Below are positions 8,177-17,423 of a stretch of 64,000 nt of DNA, one piece after another. A program made the translations under genes and the position numbers. A model generated the notes under the pieces. The model ran no database searches and was not told the origin of the DNA. It was given only the letters and a program-made list of their open reading frames with translations. The DNA lies in assembly GCF_024199925.1 (NCBI RefSeq), contig NZ_JANADR010000003.1, forward strand, positions 1-64,000. Reading direction: 5' to 3'. Each line of letters starts with the position of its first letter. Positions within the stretch are counted from its first letter, which is position 1. The stretch comes from Bradyrhizobium sp. CCGUVB1N3. Lineage in GTDB: Bacteria > Pseudomonadota > Alphaproteobacteria > Rhizobiales > Xanthobacteraceae.

Positions 8177-8967
8177 GAGCCCTGCTTGGTCCCACCCTTT
8201 TCGTCACGCTCTGCAGCGCCCTGTCGCCGGCGCGCGCCGACATTCCGACGATCGACGCGGCGCAACTGACGCAGCATTCCGAAACGGCGAGCGTGAAGGT
8301 CAAACTCGTGCCGCTCAGCAATCAGCGGCAGGACGCCGAGCGCGGCGTCCATTGCGCGGTCACCACCGGCAAGAAAGCCAATGTCGCCGATCCGACCGTG
8401 CAGCCGCAGGCGGGCGCGGGCGCCAAGGCGATCCAACCTTATGTGCCCGACATGCCGGCCGCGCCGGAAGCCGGCGCGCAGGACGCTAGGCTCAATAGTC
8501 AGACCTTGTTCAAATCGACAAGCGACGTCGTCGCCGGCATCAATGCCAGCCGTTCGACGCTTCAAGCAGCGCAAGCGGCGTTTCAGGCGGTGGGAGCGCA
8601 AGTGGGGTCGGCCCCGACCGTCATGGGCGCCTACGACATGAACAGCGCGACACAGCTTCAGAACAATCTCGCCTGGAACGGCGCGATCGGTTCGGCGAAT
8701 TTTTGGGTCACGGCGCTCAACGCGTGCGAACTGGCGCTCGTGAGCGATCAAAGCCGCGCCGCGATCGCCATGCGCGCGACGCCACCACAGGTCTCGACCG
8801 GCAGCGCGCCGCTCTGCCCGGTCGGAATGATCGGATCCAGGACGCCCGCCGATCCCGCCTGCGTCGCCGTCCGCATCTTCGGCGGCAATGGCGACATCCT
8901 GCTCTTTCTCGCCGGCGTCCAGGACGCGGCGAGGGCGGCGGCCACCGCCCAATCCGGCGCACGCTAA
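8173..8967 (+). CDS. Periplasmic T4SS-associated protein between virB4 and virB5
   Basis: A 264-residue product with a signal peptide (FVTLCSALSPARA). The mature start 'DIPTIDAAQLTQ' resembles the beginning of VirB5-like proteins ('VPVIDSPNLTK' in the next gene). The middle is rich in Ala and Gln and predicted helical, and a Cys-containing C-terminal part follows. ATGA overlap with virB4 shows it belongs to the operon. It may be a second, diverged VirB5-type pilus protein; that is an inference from position and the shared start. Confidence 0.6.
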   Translation: MRALLGPTLFVTLCSALSPARADIPTIDAAQLTQHSETASVKVKLVPLSNQRQDAERGVHCAVTTGKKANVADPTVQPQAGAGAKAIQPYVPDMPAAPEAGAQDARLNSQTLFKSTSDVVAGINASRSTLQAAQAAFQAVGAQVGSAPTVMGAYDMNSATQLQNNLAWNGAIGSANFWVTALNACELALVSDQSRAAIAMRATPPQVSTGSAPLCPVGMIGSRTPADPACVAVRIFGGNGDILLFLAGVQDAARAAATAQSGAR

Positions 8968-8976
8968 GAGGTCCTC

Positions 8977-9699
8977 ATGCCGATCATTCGACCATTCGCC
9001 GCGATGCTGGCGCTCGCCTGCAGCGCCTTCGCGTTCGAGGCAAAGGCGCAAGTCCCGGTGATCGACAGCCCCAATCTCACCAAGGCGCAGGAGATCGCGA
9101 CCAGCACCCAGCAGATTCTGACCGCCGATCAGCAGATCCTCCAATACACTCAGAAGACGCTGCAGGCGGTCACCGGCGACCGGGCGTCGGTCGCTCAGGG
9201 TAGCCTCGCCCAGATGGCGCTCGGCGGAGGTTTTTCCATGGCGCAGGCGCCTTCGCTCGGCTCGGTGATCTCCGGCGGAACCCTGTCGTTTGCCGGCATG
9301 GGCGCAAATTCGCAGAACATCGTCTCGACGCTGATCAACGGGTTGCAGCTCGTCCAGACCATCACCGGCCTGAGCCAGGGCGGGCAGACCCACCCGGTCG
9401 ACGCGGCGTACAAGAATTCGGTCAATGTGGCGGCGACCCTTTCGGGGCTGATCAATTCGACCCAAGGGGCGGTGCAGAGCCGCTCCGCCGCCTTCACTCA
9501 AGGCGGCCAGCAGATCGGCCAAGCGCCGGACCTCAAGGGCAGCATCGACCAGAACACGCAGGTCCAGATCCAGACCGGCCAGACCATCAACGAATTGAAC
9601 GGCGTCGTGAACAATGCCGCCGCCGCCGCCAACCAGGCCAATCTCGACCGCATCGCGGCGGAATCGGCCGCCGCCCGCGCGATGAAATTCACCCAATGA
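8977..9699 (+). CDS. virB5: VirB5-like minor pilin
   Basis: A 240-residue exported protein: signal peptide (MLALACSAFAFEAKA), mature N-terminus 'QVPVIDSPNLTKAQEIA', long Gln/Ala/Thr-rich helices and a C-terminal 'AARAMKFTQ'. Its place between virB4 and virB6 and its helical composition fit VirB5/TrbJ-type proteins at the pilus tip. The C-terminal motif recurs in the following small gene. Confidence 0.78.
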   Translation: MPIIRPFAAMLALACSAFAFEAKAQVPVIDSPNLTKAQEIATSTQQILTADQQILQYTQKTLQAVTGDRASVAQGSLAQMALGGGFSMAQAPSLGSVISGGTLSFAGMGANSQNIVSTLINGLQLVQTITGLSQGGQTHPVDAAYKNSVNVAATLSGLINSTQGAVQSRSAAFTQGGQQIGQAPDLKGSIDQNTQVQIQTGQTINELNGVVNNAAAAANQANLDRIAAESAAARAMKFTQ

Positions 9700-9935
9700 G
9701 CCATTCAGCCGAAAACGACGACCGCGCCATGAAGATTGAAATAAAACTTTTGCGACGAACTATCATTGCCGCAGCCGCAGCCCTCAGCGCGCTGTTCGGC
9801 GCGCTTGCGCTTGCCGAAAATCCGCATTCGTGGTGGCAGCAGATGGGCTCTTCGACGGCCCCGGCCAAAGAGGATGCCGCCAAAGCCGCAACACGGGCGA
9901 TGACCTTCACCCAACGGCCGGAGGTGGCGAAATGA
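9696..9935 (+). CDS. Small exported protein with a VirB5-like C-terminal motif
   Basis: A 79-residue product whose start overlaps the virB5 stop (ATGA) and whose stop overlaps the next start. A signal-like segment follows a second ATG at 9729 (LLRRTIIAAAAALSALFGAL). The C-terminal 'ATRAMTFTQ' repeats the end of VirB5 ('AARAMKFTQ'), suggesting a duplicated tail or a shared recognition motif. It may be translated by coupling. Function unknown. Confidence 0.6.
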   Translation: MSHSAENDDRAMKIEIKLLRRTIIAAAAALSALFGALALAENPHSWWQQMGSSTAPAKEDAAKAATRAMTFTQRPEVAK

Positions 9936-10138
9936 GGACCCGCCCGGCGCTCGCCGCAACCCTTCTCGCCGCCCTGGCCTTGTCAGGCTGCGCCTACCGG
10001 CCGCTTAAGGCGCCGTGTTCGCCTGACGAAGGCGGGGCGCCGTTAGCCTATGCCTATCCGCCGCCTGCGCTTCCCCTTCCGGAGCCGCTACAAGCGATCG
10101 ATTCCTGCGGCCCGATGCGGCCGATCGGAGCGGAGTAA
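9932..10138 (+). CDS. virB7: VirB7-like small lipoprotein
   Basis: A 68-residue lipoprotein with a signal peptide and lipobox 'LALSGCAY' (lipidated Cys about residue 21), a second Cys in 'LKAPCSPDE', and a Pro-rich C-terminus. Size, lipobox and position match VirB7, which stabilises VirB9 in the outer-membrane core. The start at 9932 overlaps the preceding stop; an upstream in-frame ATG at 9830 lacks a signal peptide. Confidence 0.78.
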   Translation: MRTRPALAATLLAALALSGCAYRPLKAPCSPDEGGAPLAYAYPPPALPLPEPLQAIDSCGPMRPIGAE

Positions 10139-11257
10139 ATGGCGACGTTTAACATCACTTCGCTCCTCTCGTCCGTCGACCAGATCGGTCAGAACTATGT
10201 CTCGACGGCCTATCAGGCGCTCGCCAACGCCGCGACCTCCGGCGGCGGGACCGGCGTTGCCGGCCTGCTGCTCACGCTCTACGTGATCTTCTGGGGCGTC
10301 GGCGTCTGGCACGGCACGGCGACCGGCGGGCCCGCCGACCACGCCTTCCGGCTGCTGCGCGCTTTTCTCATTTACGCCATGGCGACGAAATGGAGCGACT
10401 TCCAGGCACTTGTCTACAATTTCATGAACCAGGGCCCCTCGGCGATCGGCAACGCGCTGCTAAACGCCGTGACTTCGGCCAACGGCACTGGGACCTCGGC
10501 GAATCTCAATTCCGTCAACGGCGTGCAGAGCGCGCTGCAGAACATCTGGGACACCACAAACAGCGCAACCGAGGCCTTCCTGCAGAACGCCGGCATCACC
10601 AATTGGGGCCCCTATATTTTCGCCGCGGTCTTCTATCTCGTCATGGCGCTGCTGATCGGCTTCGCTTTGTTCCTGATCGTTCTCTCAAAACTGTTCATGT
10701 GGCTGCTGCTGGCGCTCGCGCCGGTATTCATCCTGCTGTTGCTCTTCGGGGTGACGAGCCGGTTTTTCGCCAGCTGGCTCGGCGCGCTCGTGCAGTATTT
10801 CTTCGTCCAGGTGCTGGTCTACGCCTTCCTCGCCTTCTATGTCTCGCTGATCCAGCAGTCGATCGACGCCTTGAACGGCGTCGCGAGCAGCAAATCCGCG
10901 ACCTGGGCGACGATCGGGCCGGTCGTCCTGCTCGCGATCATCGGAGTCCTGCTGCTCGCCCAGATCAACCATGTCGCCGCCTCGATCGCCGGCGGCGTGC
11001 CGATCCACAGCCCGCGCATCGGAGCGTTTCTCGCGACCGTCAGCGGCTACCGGCTCGGCATGACCGCGAACCGCGCCCGCCTCGCCTTCCGCAATCCGCT
11101 GAACCCCGCCTCGGTCTCCCACCGCGAGGAATTGGCCGCGCGGCAGCGGGCGCGGGTCGGATCGCGGGCGGCGTCCTGGGCGCAGACGCCGGAATTCCGG
11201 CGTCTCGCCGAGCAGATCAAGCATCCGGGCGTTCCCCCGGCGCAGAACGGGGGCTAA
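10139..11257 (+). CDS. virB6: VirB6-like polytopic membrane protein
   Basis: A 372-residue protein with several transmembrane segments: about residues 35-60 and 70-85, then a block at about 155-215 including 'FLIVLSKLFMWLLLALAPVF', and 255-285. The long central periplasmic loop and the invariant-looking 'LFMWLLLALAPVFI' are typical of VirB6/TrbL. It forms the inner-membrane channel. It begins directly after the lipoprotein stop. Confidence 0.9.
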   Translation: MATFNITSLLSSVDQIGQNYVSTAYQALANAATSGGGTGVAGLLLTLYVIFWGVGVWHGTATGGPADHAFRLLRAFLIYAMATKWSDFQALVYNFMNQGPSAIGNALLNAVTSANGTGTSANLNSVNGVQSALQNIWDTTNSATEAFLQNAGITNWGPYIFAAVFYLVMALLIGFALFLIVLSKLFMWLLLALAPVFILLLLFGVTSRFFASWLGALVQYFFVQVLVYAFLAFYVSLIQQSIDALNGVASSKSATWATIGPVVLLAIIGVLLLAQINHVAASIAGGVPIHSPRIGAFLATVSGYRLGMTANRARLAFRNPLNPASVSHREELAARQRARVGSRAASWAQTPEFRRLAEQIKHPGVPPAQNGG

Positions 11258-11260
11258 GGC

Positions 11261-11977
11261 ATGAACTACAATGTGAAATTGGCCCCGGAAACGATAGACC
11301 CGCGTTATTACGTCGAGGGCGCGACCTGGGAGCACGACATCGCGCGCCGCAACCGCAACGCGCGCGCGCTCGCCTGGACGGTCGCTGCGGTCATGACGTT
11401 CGTCGCGCTCGGACTGCTCGCAATTCTGGCGCTGCTCGTACCGCTCAAGACCTATGAGCCTTACATGGTCGTCGTCGACAAGACGACGGGCTTCGTCGAG
11501 GTCAAGCGGCCGATGGCCGAAGGCCCGCTGACCCAGGACGAGGCGGTCACGACCTTCAATGTCGTGCGCTATGTCAAGGCGCGCGAGACCTATGATCCGA
11601 AGGCGCTCAAAGATAATTTCGACCTGGCGCAGCTGCTCGCGGCCAAAGAGGCGGCGCGCGATCTCACCGAGATCTATTCGCCGGCCAATCCGCAGAACCC
11701 AGTCAAAATCTATGGAACCAACACCGAGGTCGCCGTAGCGATTAAATCGGTGACCTTCCCCAACAGCCGGACGGCGCTGGTGCGCTTCTCGACCGACGAG
11801 AAGACGCCGACCAACGCCATTGCTCGGAACTGGGTCGCGCTGGTGCGGTTCCGCTACACCTCGGCGCCGATGCGCAACGAGTACCGTTTCGATAACCCGC
11901 TCGGCTTCCAGGTGCTCGAATATCGCCGAGATCAGGAAACCGCCCCCTCGCCGGGCGCGATCGGAGCACAGAAATAA
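11261..11977 (+). CDS. virB8: VirB8-like assembly protein
   Basis: A 238-residue bitopic protein: short cytoplasmic N-terminus, one transmembrane segment at about residues 40-65 (TVAAVMTFVALGLLAILALL), then the periplasmic NTF2-like VirB8 fold with 'RETYDPKALKDNFDLAQLL' and 'NEYRFDNPLGFQVLEYRRD' near the C-terminus. It nucleates the inner-membrane complex with VirB9 and VirB10. The stop overlaps the virB9 start (TAATG). Confidence 0.92.
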   Translation: MNYNVKLAPETIDPRYYVEGATWEHDIARRNRNARALAWTVAAVMTFVALGLLAILALLVPLKTYEPYMVVVDKTTGFVEVKRPMAEGPLTQDEAVTTFNVVRYVKARETYDPKALKDNFDLAQLLAAKEAARDLTEIYSPANPQNPVKIYGTNTEVAVAIKSVTFPNSRTALVRFSTDEKTPTNAIARNWVALVRFRYTSAPMRNEYRFDNPLGFQVLEYRRDQETAPSPGAIGAQK

Positions 11978-12798
11978 TGACCTTGTTCGTTTCGCGCGGC
12001 GGTCGCATCGCTTCCGTCGCCGCCCTGGCGCTCGCCGTCACGATCCCCGCCGCCCGCGCCGAGGCGATCCCGGCGCCCGGACGCACCGATCCGCGCATCC
12101 GCAATGTCGTCTACAACCGCGACAATGTCACCGCGATCGACGCGACCTACGGCACGTCGACGATGATCGAGCTGCAGCCCGACGAGAAGATCGAGACTTT
12201 GGCGCTCGGAGATTCGCTCGCCTGGAAGGTCGAGCCTAATCACAAGGGCAACATCATTTTCGTCAAGCCGGTCGACAAGAACGCCCAGTCGAATCTCAAC
12301 GTCGTCACCGACCGACGAGTCTATAGCTTCATCCTGCGTTCGAACACCCAACCGCCGACGAGCCAGCTTTACGAAGTGCGCTTCCGCTTTCCGGACGACG
12401 ACGCCGACGCGCGTCTTCTTGCCGCGGCCAAAGAGCGCGCGGCCTATCCGAGTCTGAAGGCGCTCAATATCGCCAACGCCAACAGCGACTATGGCTACAA
12501 GGGCTCATCCGCCAACAGGCCGGTTGCGGTGTTCGATGACGGAACGAAAACCTGGTTCCGTTTCGAGGGCGAGACGCCGGCGATCTATATCGTCGACGCC
12601 GAGCGCAATGAGAGCCTGATCAATTTCCGCACCGAGGGCCCCTATGTCGTCGTCGACAAGGTAAGCCCGCAATGGACCTTGCGCAACGGGCCGGAATCGA
12701 CCTGCGTTTTCAACAGGCGGCTGACCAACCTGCATGAGCCGAATGGGCTCGAGCCCTATGCGCCACAGCGCGTGGGCGCCGTGAGAACGGGAGGCTGA
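11977..12798 (+). CDS. virB9: VirB9-like outer-membrane core protein
   Basis: A 273-residue exported beta-rich protein with a signal peptide (VAALALAVTIPAARA) and the family start 'GRTDPRIRNVVYNRDNV', 'LQPDEKIETLALGDSLAWKV', a central 'YEVRFRFPDDDADARLL' and the C-terminal VirB7/VirB10-binding region with 'DDGTKTWFRFEG' and 'VVVDKVSPQWTLRNG'. Complete length. Part of the outer-membrane ring with VirB7 and VirB10. Confidence 0.93.
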   Translation: MTLFVSRGGRIASVAALALAVTIPAARAEAIPAPGRTDPRIRNVVYNRDNVTAIDATYGTSTMIELQPDEKIETLALGDSLAWKVEPNHKGNIIFVKPVDKNAQSNLNVVTDRRVYSFILRSNTQPPTSQLYEVRFRFPDDDADARLLAAAKERAAYPSLKALNIANANSDYGYKGSSANRPVAVFDDGTKTWFRFEGETPAIYIVDAERNESLINFRTEGPYVVVDKVSPQWTLRNGPESTCVFNRRLTNLHEPNGLEPYAPQRVGAVRTGG

Positions 12799-12804
12799 CG
12801 CGCC

Positions 12805-14154
12805 ATGCCGACCCCGCAAGACTATCGCGCGCTCGAACTCGAGGCGGCGGCCGCCACCGCCGTCGCCCGCGGCTCAACCGCCTTCGGCAATCTGATGAAA
12901 TTCGGCGTGCCGCTCGGTGCGCTCGCGGTCGCCGGCTGGATGATCCACGGCTCGCTTCAGCGCCCGCGCGCGACCATGACCGCGCCGGATAAGGAAGAGT
13001 TCACCACCACCCAGTTTCCGGCGCCCTCTCTGCAGGCGGCGAGGCTTGAGGCCGGCCCGCCGACGATTCAGCTTCCGCAGGCACCGGCCGTCCCAGCGGA
13101 TCCCGCTCTCCCGCCGCCGCCCGCCGCGCCCCCGATGGCGCTGCCAGCGCCGCCGCCACCCGAGCCGCCTTTGGCGCTTGTCGCGCCGAACGACGACGAG
13201 GCGCGCCGCCTCGCCGAGCTCGAGCGCTTGCGGCTCGAGGAAGAACGCCGCAAATGGGAGCGTTTGCGCAGCTCCCAGGTGATTTCTGACAACGCCGTCC
13301 CTAACAGCGACGGGGCGCTGGCCGCAGACGCCGGACGCGGCGCGGGCCCTGACGACGATCCGAACCGTCGCTTCCTCGCTTCGGTCGGCGGCGCCGGCGT
13401 CGAGGTCGCGCGCGCAATCCAAAACCGCCGGATTGACGCCCTCGTCGCGCAGGGGACGATAATTCGCGGCGTGCTGGAGACTGCGGTGCAAAGCGATCTG
13501 CCGGGCATGCTACGTGCGGTCGTGACCGAGAACGTCTGGTCGTTCGACGGACGCCGCATTCTCATTCCGGCCGGCAGCCGTCTCGTCGGCGAATACAAGT
13601 CGGGCATCGCTCAAGGGCAAACCCGCGTCTTTGTCGTCTGGACGAGGATGCTGCGCTCCGACGGCGTGTCGGTGCAGCTCGGCTCGAACGGCGCCGACGA
13701 TCTCGGCCGCACCGGCAACGCTGGCTTTGTCGATGATCATTACCTCGAGCGCTTCGGCTCGGCGATCATGCTGTCGATCGTTGGCGGCGTCTCGCAATTC
13801 CTGAGCGGCTACGGACAGACTTTCGCCAATGGTGGGACGACGATCACCACGACCGATCCGGCGACCGGGCTCGTCACGACGACGCAAACCGGGGTCCAGA
13901 ACGGCCTGAACCTGAAGGCGCGCGAGATCGCCGCCCAGAACGTCTCGCAGACCCTGACCTATATGGCCCAGGACGCGCTCAAGAACTCGATCAACATTCC
14001 GCCGACCATCTATCTCGACCAAGGCACGCACATCGTCGTGTTCGTGCGGCGGGACCTCGATTTTTCTTCCTTTTATCCCGATCCGGTGAAGGAGGCTCTC
14101 CGAGAGATCAAACGTGAACGCTCAAGCAGCAAACCCGACCGTCTTTCTCGATAG
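12805..14154 (+). CDS. virB10: VirB10-like energy-transducing core protein
   Basis: A 449-residue protein: transmembrane helix at about residues 30-48, a Pro-rich periplasmic stretch at about 90-127, a short Glu/Arg coil at 130-155, then the TrbI/VirB10 beta-barrel domain from about 190 with 'QGTIIRGVLETAVQSDLPG', 'IPAGSRLVGEYKSGIAQGQ' and the C-terminal 'IYLDQGTHIVVFVRRDLDF'. It spans the envelope and senses ATP use by VirB4, VirB11 and VirD4. Its 3' end overlaps virB11 by 41 bp. Confidence 0.94.
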   Translation: MPTPQDYRALELEAAAATAVARGSTAFGNLMKFGVPLGALAVAGWMIHGSLQRPRATMTAPDKEEFTTTQFPAPSLQAARLEAGPPTIQLPQAPAVPADPALPPPPAAPPMALPAPPPPEPPLALVAPNDDEARRLAELERLRLEEERRKWERLRSSQVISDNAVPNSDGALAADAGRGAGPDDDPNRRFLASVGGAGVEVARAIQNRRIDALVAQGTIIRGVLETAVQSDLPGMLRAVVTENVWSFDGRRILIPAGSRLVGEYKSGIAQGQTRVFVVWTRMLRSDGVSVQLGSNGADDLGRTGNAGFVDDHYLERFGSAIMLSIVGGVSQFLSGYGQTFANGGTTITTTDPATGLVTTTQTGVQNGLNLKAREIAAQNVSQTLTYMAQDALKNSINIPPTIYLDQGTHIVVFVRRDLDFSSFYPDPVKEALREIKRERSSSKPDRLSR

Positions 14155-15163
14155 GGCGCTCGAGCCGCTGCGGCCCTGGCTCGAGGACAATCAGGTCGTC
14201 GAGATTTGCGCCAATGGCCCCGGCGAGGTCTGGATCGAGCGGTTCGGGCGATCGGCGATGGAGCGCTATGCGGTTCCGGAATTGACGGAAGCGGCGATCC
14301 GGCATGTGACCGAGCGAATCGCCGGCCATTCCGGCCAAAGCGTCAACGAGGAGCATCCGCTGCTCTCGGCGGCGCTGCCAAGCGGCGAGCGCTTTCAGGG
14401 CGTGCTGCCGCCGGCGACGACCGGCGGCGCCTTCGCCATCCGCAAGCAGGTGATCAAGGAGATGGGCCTCGACGATTACCGAAAACTCGGCTCCTTCGAT
14501 CATGTCACGGCGGTGACGGAAGGCGCGCTCTCGGAAATCGACCGGCGGCTTTGCGAAAATCTCGACGCCGGCCGCATCGAGGACTTCATTCGCCTCGCCG
14601 TCGTCAATCGCTATTCGATCCTACTCTCGGGTGGCACTTCGTCGGGCAAGACCACTTTTCTGAACGCGATCCTGAAGGAAGTGCCGAGCGACGAGCGCAT
14701 CATCACCATCGAAGACACGCGCGAGGTCAAGCCGGTACAGCAGAACTATCTGCCGCTCGTCGCCTCGAAAGGCGACCAGGGCGAGGCGCGCGTCACTGTG
14801 GAATCGCTGCTGCAAGCCTCGATGCGCCTGCGCCCCGACCGCATCTTTCTCGGCGAAATCCGCGGCGCCGAGGCCTATTCCTACCTCCGTGCGATTAATA
14901 CCGGCCATCCCGGCAGCATCACCACCGTTCACGCCGACAGTCCCCTCGGCGCCTTCGAGCAGCTCGCTTTGATGGTCATGCAGGCGGGGCTCGGGCTCAG
15001 GCGCGACGAGATCGTCGACTACATCAAGTCCGTGCTGCCGATCGTCATCCAGCAGACCAAAATCGGCGGCTGGCGCGGGACGTCGGCGGTTTATTTCTCA
15101 AAGCTCGCCGAATGGCGGGCCGAGGGCAGGGGAGGCGGCCATGGCCCGGGTCGCGGCCAATAG
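14114..15163 (+). CDS. virB11: VirB11-like hexameric ATPase
   Basis: A 349-residue secretion ATPase. The N-terminal domain ('VVEICANGPGEVWIE') is followed by Walker A 'GGTSSGKTT' (about residue 173), an Asp box 'IITIEDTREV', Walker B 'RIFLGEIRGAEAY' and His box 'GHPGSITTVHADSP'. It uses a GTG start inside virB10 (14114), which the conserved N-terminus supports. It energises assembly and substrate transfer. Confidence 0.94.
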   Translation: MNAQAANPTVFLDRALEPLRPWLEDNQVVEICANGPGEVWIERFGRSAMERYAVPELTEAAIRHVTERIAGHSGQSVNEEHPLLSAALPSGERFQGVLPPATTGGAFAIRKQVIKEMGLDDYRKLGSFDHVTAVTEGALSEIDRRLCENLDAGRIEDFIRLAVVNRYSILLSGGTSSGKTTFLNAILKEVPSDERIITIEDTREVKPVQQNYLPLVASKGDQGEARVTVESLLQASMRLRPDRIFLGEIRGAEAYSYLRAINTGHPGSITTVHADSPLGAFEQLALMVMQAGLGLRRDEIVDYIKSVLPIVIQQTKIGGWRGTSAVYFSKLAEWRAEGRGGGHGPGRGQ

Positions 15164-17306
15164 GATCGGCGTCGCGATCCTCTGTGTCGTCGCTTTCTTC
15201 CTGCTGTGGAGCCTCGCCTACGAAATCGTCGTCGGCCTGCGCTGGGCACCGTCTCGCTTTCCCGGCGAGGGCGCGGCGCGCTGGGTGTTGCTACGAGCAC
15301 AGAACGCCGACCATAGCGTCGCAACCTTGTTCATCGCCTGGCGCCATTTTCAGGCGCGCCTCGCTTATCCGCCCACGCAGGGGGAGGCGCTGATACGCGC
15401 GGGATTCGCCGCCGGCGGCGTCATTGTGCTCGGCCTCGCCGGCTGGCTTTTCGCCTTCGTCAATCGAAAGCAAATGCCCTACGGCGAGGCCCGCTTTGGC
15501 ACGCTGATCGAGGCGGCGCGGCAAGGCCTCATGGCCAAACAGGGCATCGTGCTCGGCCTCCTCGGCGGCGCGACCATCCGTTCGGACGAGCCGGCGCATA
15601 TTCTCGTCGTCGGCCCCTCGCGCTCCGGCAAAGGCACCGGCTTCGTGCTGCCGAATGGCTATCTCTGGCAGGGCTCGGCCGTGTTCTTCGACCCCAAGCG
15701 CGAAAATTTTGCGGCGCTCGCCAACCATCGCAAGGCCATGGGCAATCAGGTCTTCATGTTTTCGCCGGGCTCGAACGACACCCACCGCTACAACCCGCTC
15801 GACTTCGTGCGCCGCGACGAGCGCATGGCAACCGATTGCCTCGTCGTCGCTTCCTTCATCATGCCTGAAAAGGCCGACGACACCTGGGCCGGCGCCGGCC
15901 GCCTTCTGCTCTCGGCGCTGATCGGTTACGTGCTTTCCTCGCCCTTGCTGGCCGGCGCGCAGCACATGCGCTCGGTCGCGCGCATGACGACGACGGGCAA
16001 GGACATTTCTTCGGTGCTGCGGGCGATCGTCAAGACCGAGCGCCCGCACCTGCCGGCCTGGGTCGTCGACAATTTCAACCAGTACATCGCGCTCGAGCCC
16101 GAGACGCGCAATTCCGCGGTGTTCAACGTCAATATGGCGATGGGCTTGTGGAACAACGGGCTGATCTCGGCCGCGACCGAGACCTCCGACTTCGACATTG
16201 GCGAGTTGCGCCGCCGGCCGATGACGATCTTTATCGGCTGCACGATCGCGGAACTTGCCATCTTCCGGCCGCTGATCCGCATCTTGTTCCAGCAGATCCA
16301 CGATCTGATGATGGTGAGGCTGCCAGACGCCGACGAGCCGCATCAGGTGCTGCTCATGCTCGACGAATTCTACCACGTCGGGCGCTTGGATTCGCTGATC
16401 TCCAAGATCACGATCTCGGCCGGCTACGGCTTCCGCATGTGCATCGTCATGCAGGACATTTCCCAGCTCGACGAGCTCTATGGCAGGAGCACGCGGATTA
16501 CGACCGTCTCCGGCTCACAAATCAAACTCTTCGTCCAGATCAATGATCTCGAGACCTCGGAATTCGTCTCCGAAATGCTCGGCGAGACGACGGTTGTCTA
16601 CAAGACGCCAGTGACCCGGCCGGGGCAGGGGATCTTCGCGCCCACCGCCTGGGCGCCGCATTTCACCGCGCGGCCTTTGCGCAGCCCGGTGGAGCTGCGC
16701 GAAATGTCGGCGAAAAAGTCGATCCTGATGGTGAAGAATTCGCGGTCGTTCGAGCTTACCAAGATCCGACATTACACGGACAAGCCCTATCGCCGCTTCT
16801 ACGAACTTGCGAAAGGCGCGCCCCCGGCATTGCCGGTGTTGCGGGAATGGAAGGACGAGCCGCTCGGCGGTGCGTTCGACCTGGCGACGGCGACTGAAGA
16901 GGCGACCGAGGCCGTGCCTGCCGCTCCGGCGCCTGCGCGGCCCCGGAAAAGTCCGCCCAGAAAGACGCCGGCGAAGAAGGCGCCGGCCGGGAAGAACGCG
17001 GGGCCCGAGGCTGTTCCCCTTCCAGCGCCCTTGCCGATTGCAAGAGGGCGCGTGAACCACGCCACGAGCGCGAAAACGGCCGCCAAACGTCTCTCGCTCG
17101 AACAGGAGCCCTCCGCGCCATCCGGCGAAAGTTGTGATCTCCGCGACCTGCTGGCGGCTACAGAAGGCGAGCAATGTGACGGCTTCAACACAATGATTGC
17201 CTCGGTAGCTGGGTCGGCCACCGAGGATCCCGGCAAGCTGACGGAACTGACGACCACACTGATCCGGCTGGAGGAGTCGTTCGGCGACGACGACAAGCGG
17301 TCCTAA
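15141..17306 (+). CDS. virD4: VirD4/TraG-type coupling protein
   Basis: A 721-residue coupling ATPase linking the relaxosome to the channel. Two N-terminal transmembrane segments (about residues 8-30 and 88-110), Walker A 'VVGPSRSGKGTGFVLPN' (about residue 156), 'VFFDPKRENFAAL', Walker B 'VLLMLDEFYHVGRLDS' and the 'MQDISQLDELYG' motif are present. Beyond the core (about residue 575) there is a low-complexity tail rich in Ala, Pro and Lys ('KSPPRKTPAKKAPAGK') followed by an acidic end, longer than in many VirD4 proteins. Last gene of the virB operon, overlapping virB11 by 23 bp. Confidence 0.93.
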   Translation: MARVAANRIGVAILCVVAFFLLWSLAYEIVVGLRWAPSRFPGEGAARWVLLRAQNADHSVATLFIAWRHFQARLAYPPTQGEALIRAGFAAGGVIVLGLAGWLFAFVNRKQMPYGEARFGTLIEAARQGLMAKQGIVLGLLGGATIRSDEPAHILVVGPSRSGKGTGFVLPNGYLWQGSAVFFDPKRENFAALANHRKAMGNQVFMFSPGSNDTHRYNPLDFVRRDERMATDCLVVASFIMPEKADDTWAGAGRLLLSALIGYVLSSPLLAGAQHMRSVARMTTTGKDISSVLRAIVKTERPHLPAWVVDNFNQYIALEPETRNSAVFNVNMAMGLWNNGLISAATETSDFDIGELRRRPMTIFIGCTIAELAIFRPLIRILFQQIHDLMMVRLPDADEPHQVLLMLDEFYHVGRLDSLISKITISAGYGFRMCIVMQDISQLDELYGRSTRITTVSGSQIKLFVQINDLETSEFVSEMLGETTVVYKTPVTRPGQGIFAPTAWAPHFTARPLRSPVELREMSAKKSILMVKNSRSFELTKIRHYTDKPYRRFYELAKGAPPALPVLREWKDEPLGGAFDLATATEEATEAVPAAPAPARPRKSPPRKTPAKKAPAGKNAGPEAVPLPAPLPIARGRVNHATSAKTAAKRLSLEQEPSAPSGESCDLRDLLAATEGEQCDGFNTMIASVAGSATEDPGKLTELTTTLIRLEESFGDDDKRS

Positions 17307-17423
17307 AATGAGGGCGCTGATCGCTGTCACTCGGCGGGAATAGGCTGCGGCGACGGAATTGGCATCCGACGGCCGAAGCATTACAATTGTCTTTTCGGAA
17401 CGCTTCTGAATCCATGGGCAACC

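Noticed and set aside
7921..9696. A 591-codon open frame on the minus strand across virB4-virB5
   Set aside because: It is antisense to three convincing T4SS genes. Its Arg/Gly/Asp-rich composition is the usual shadow in GC-rich DNA.
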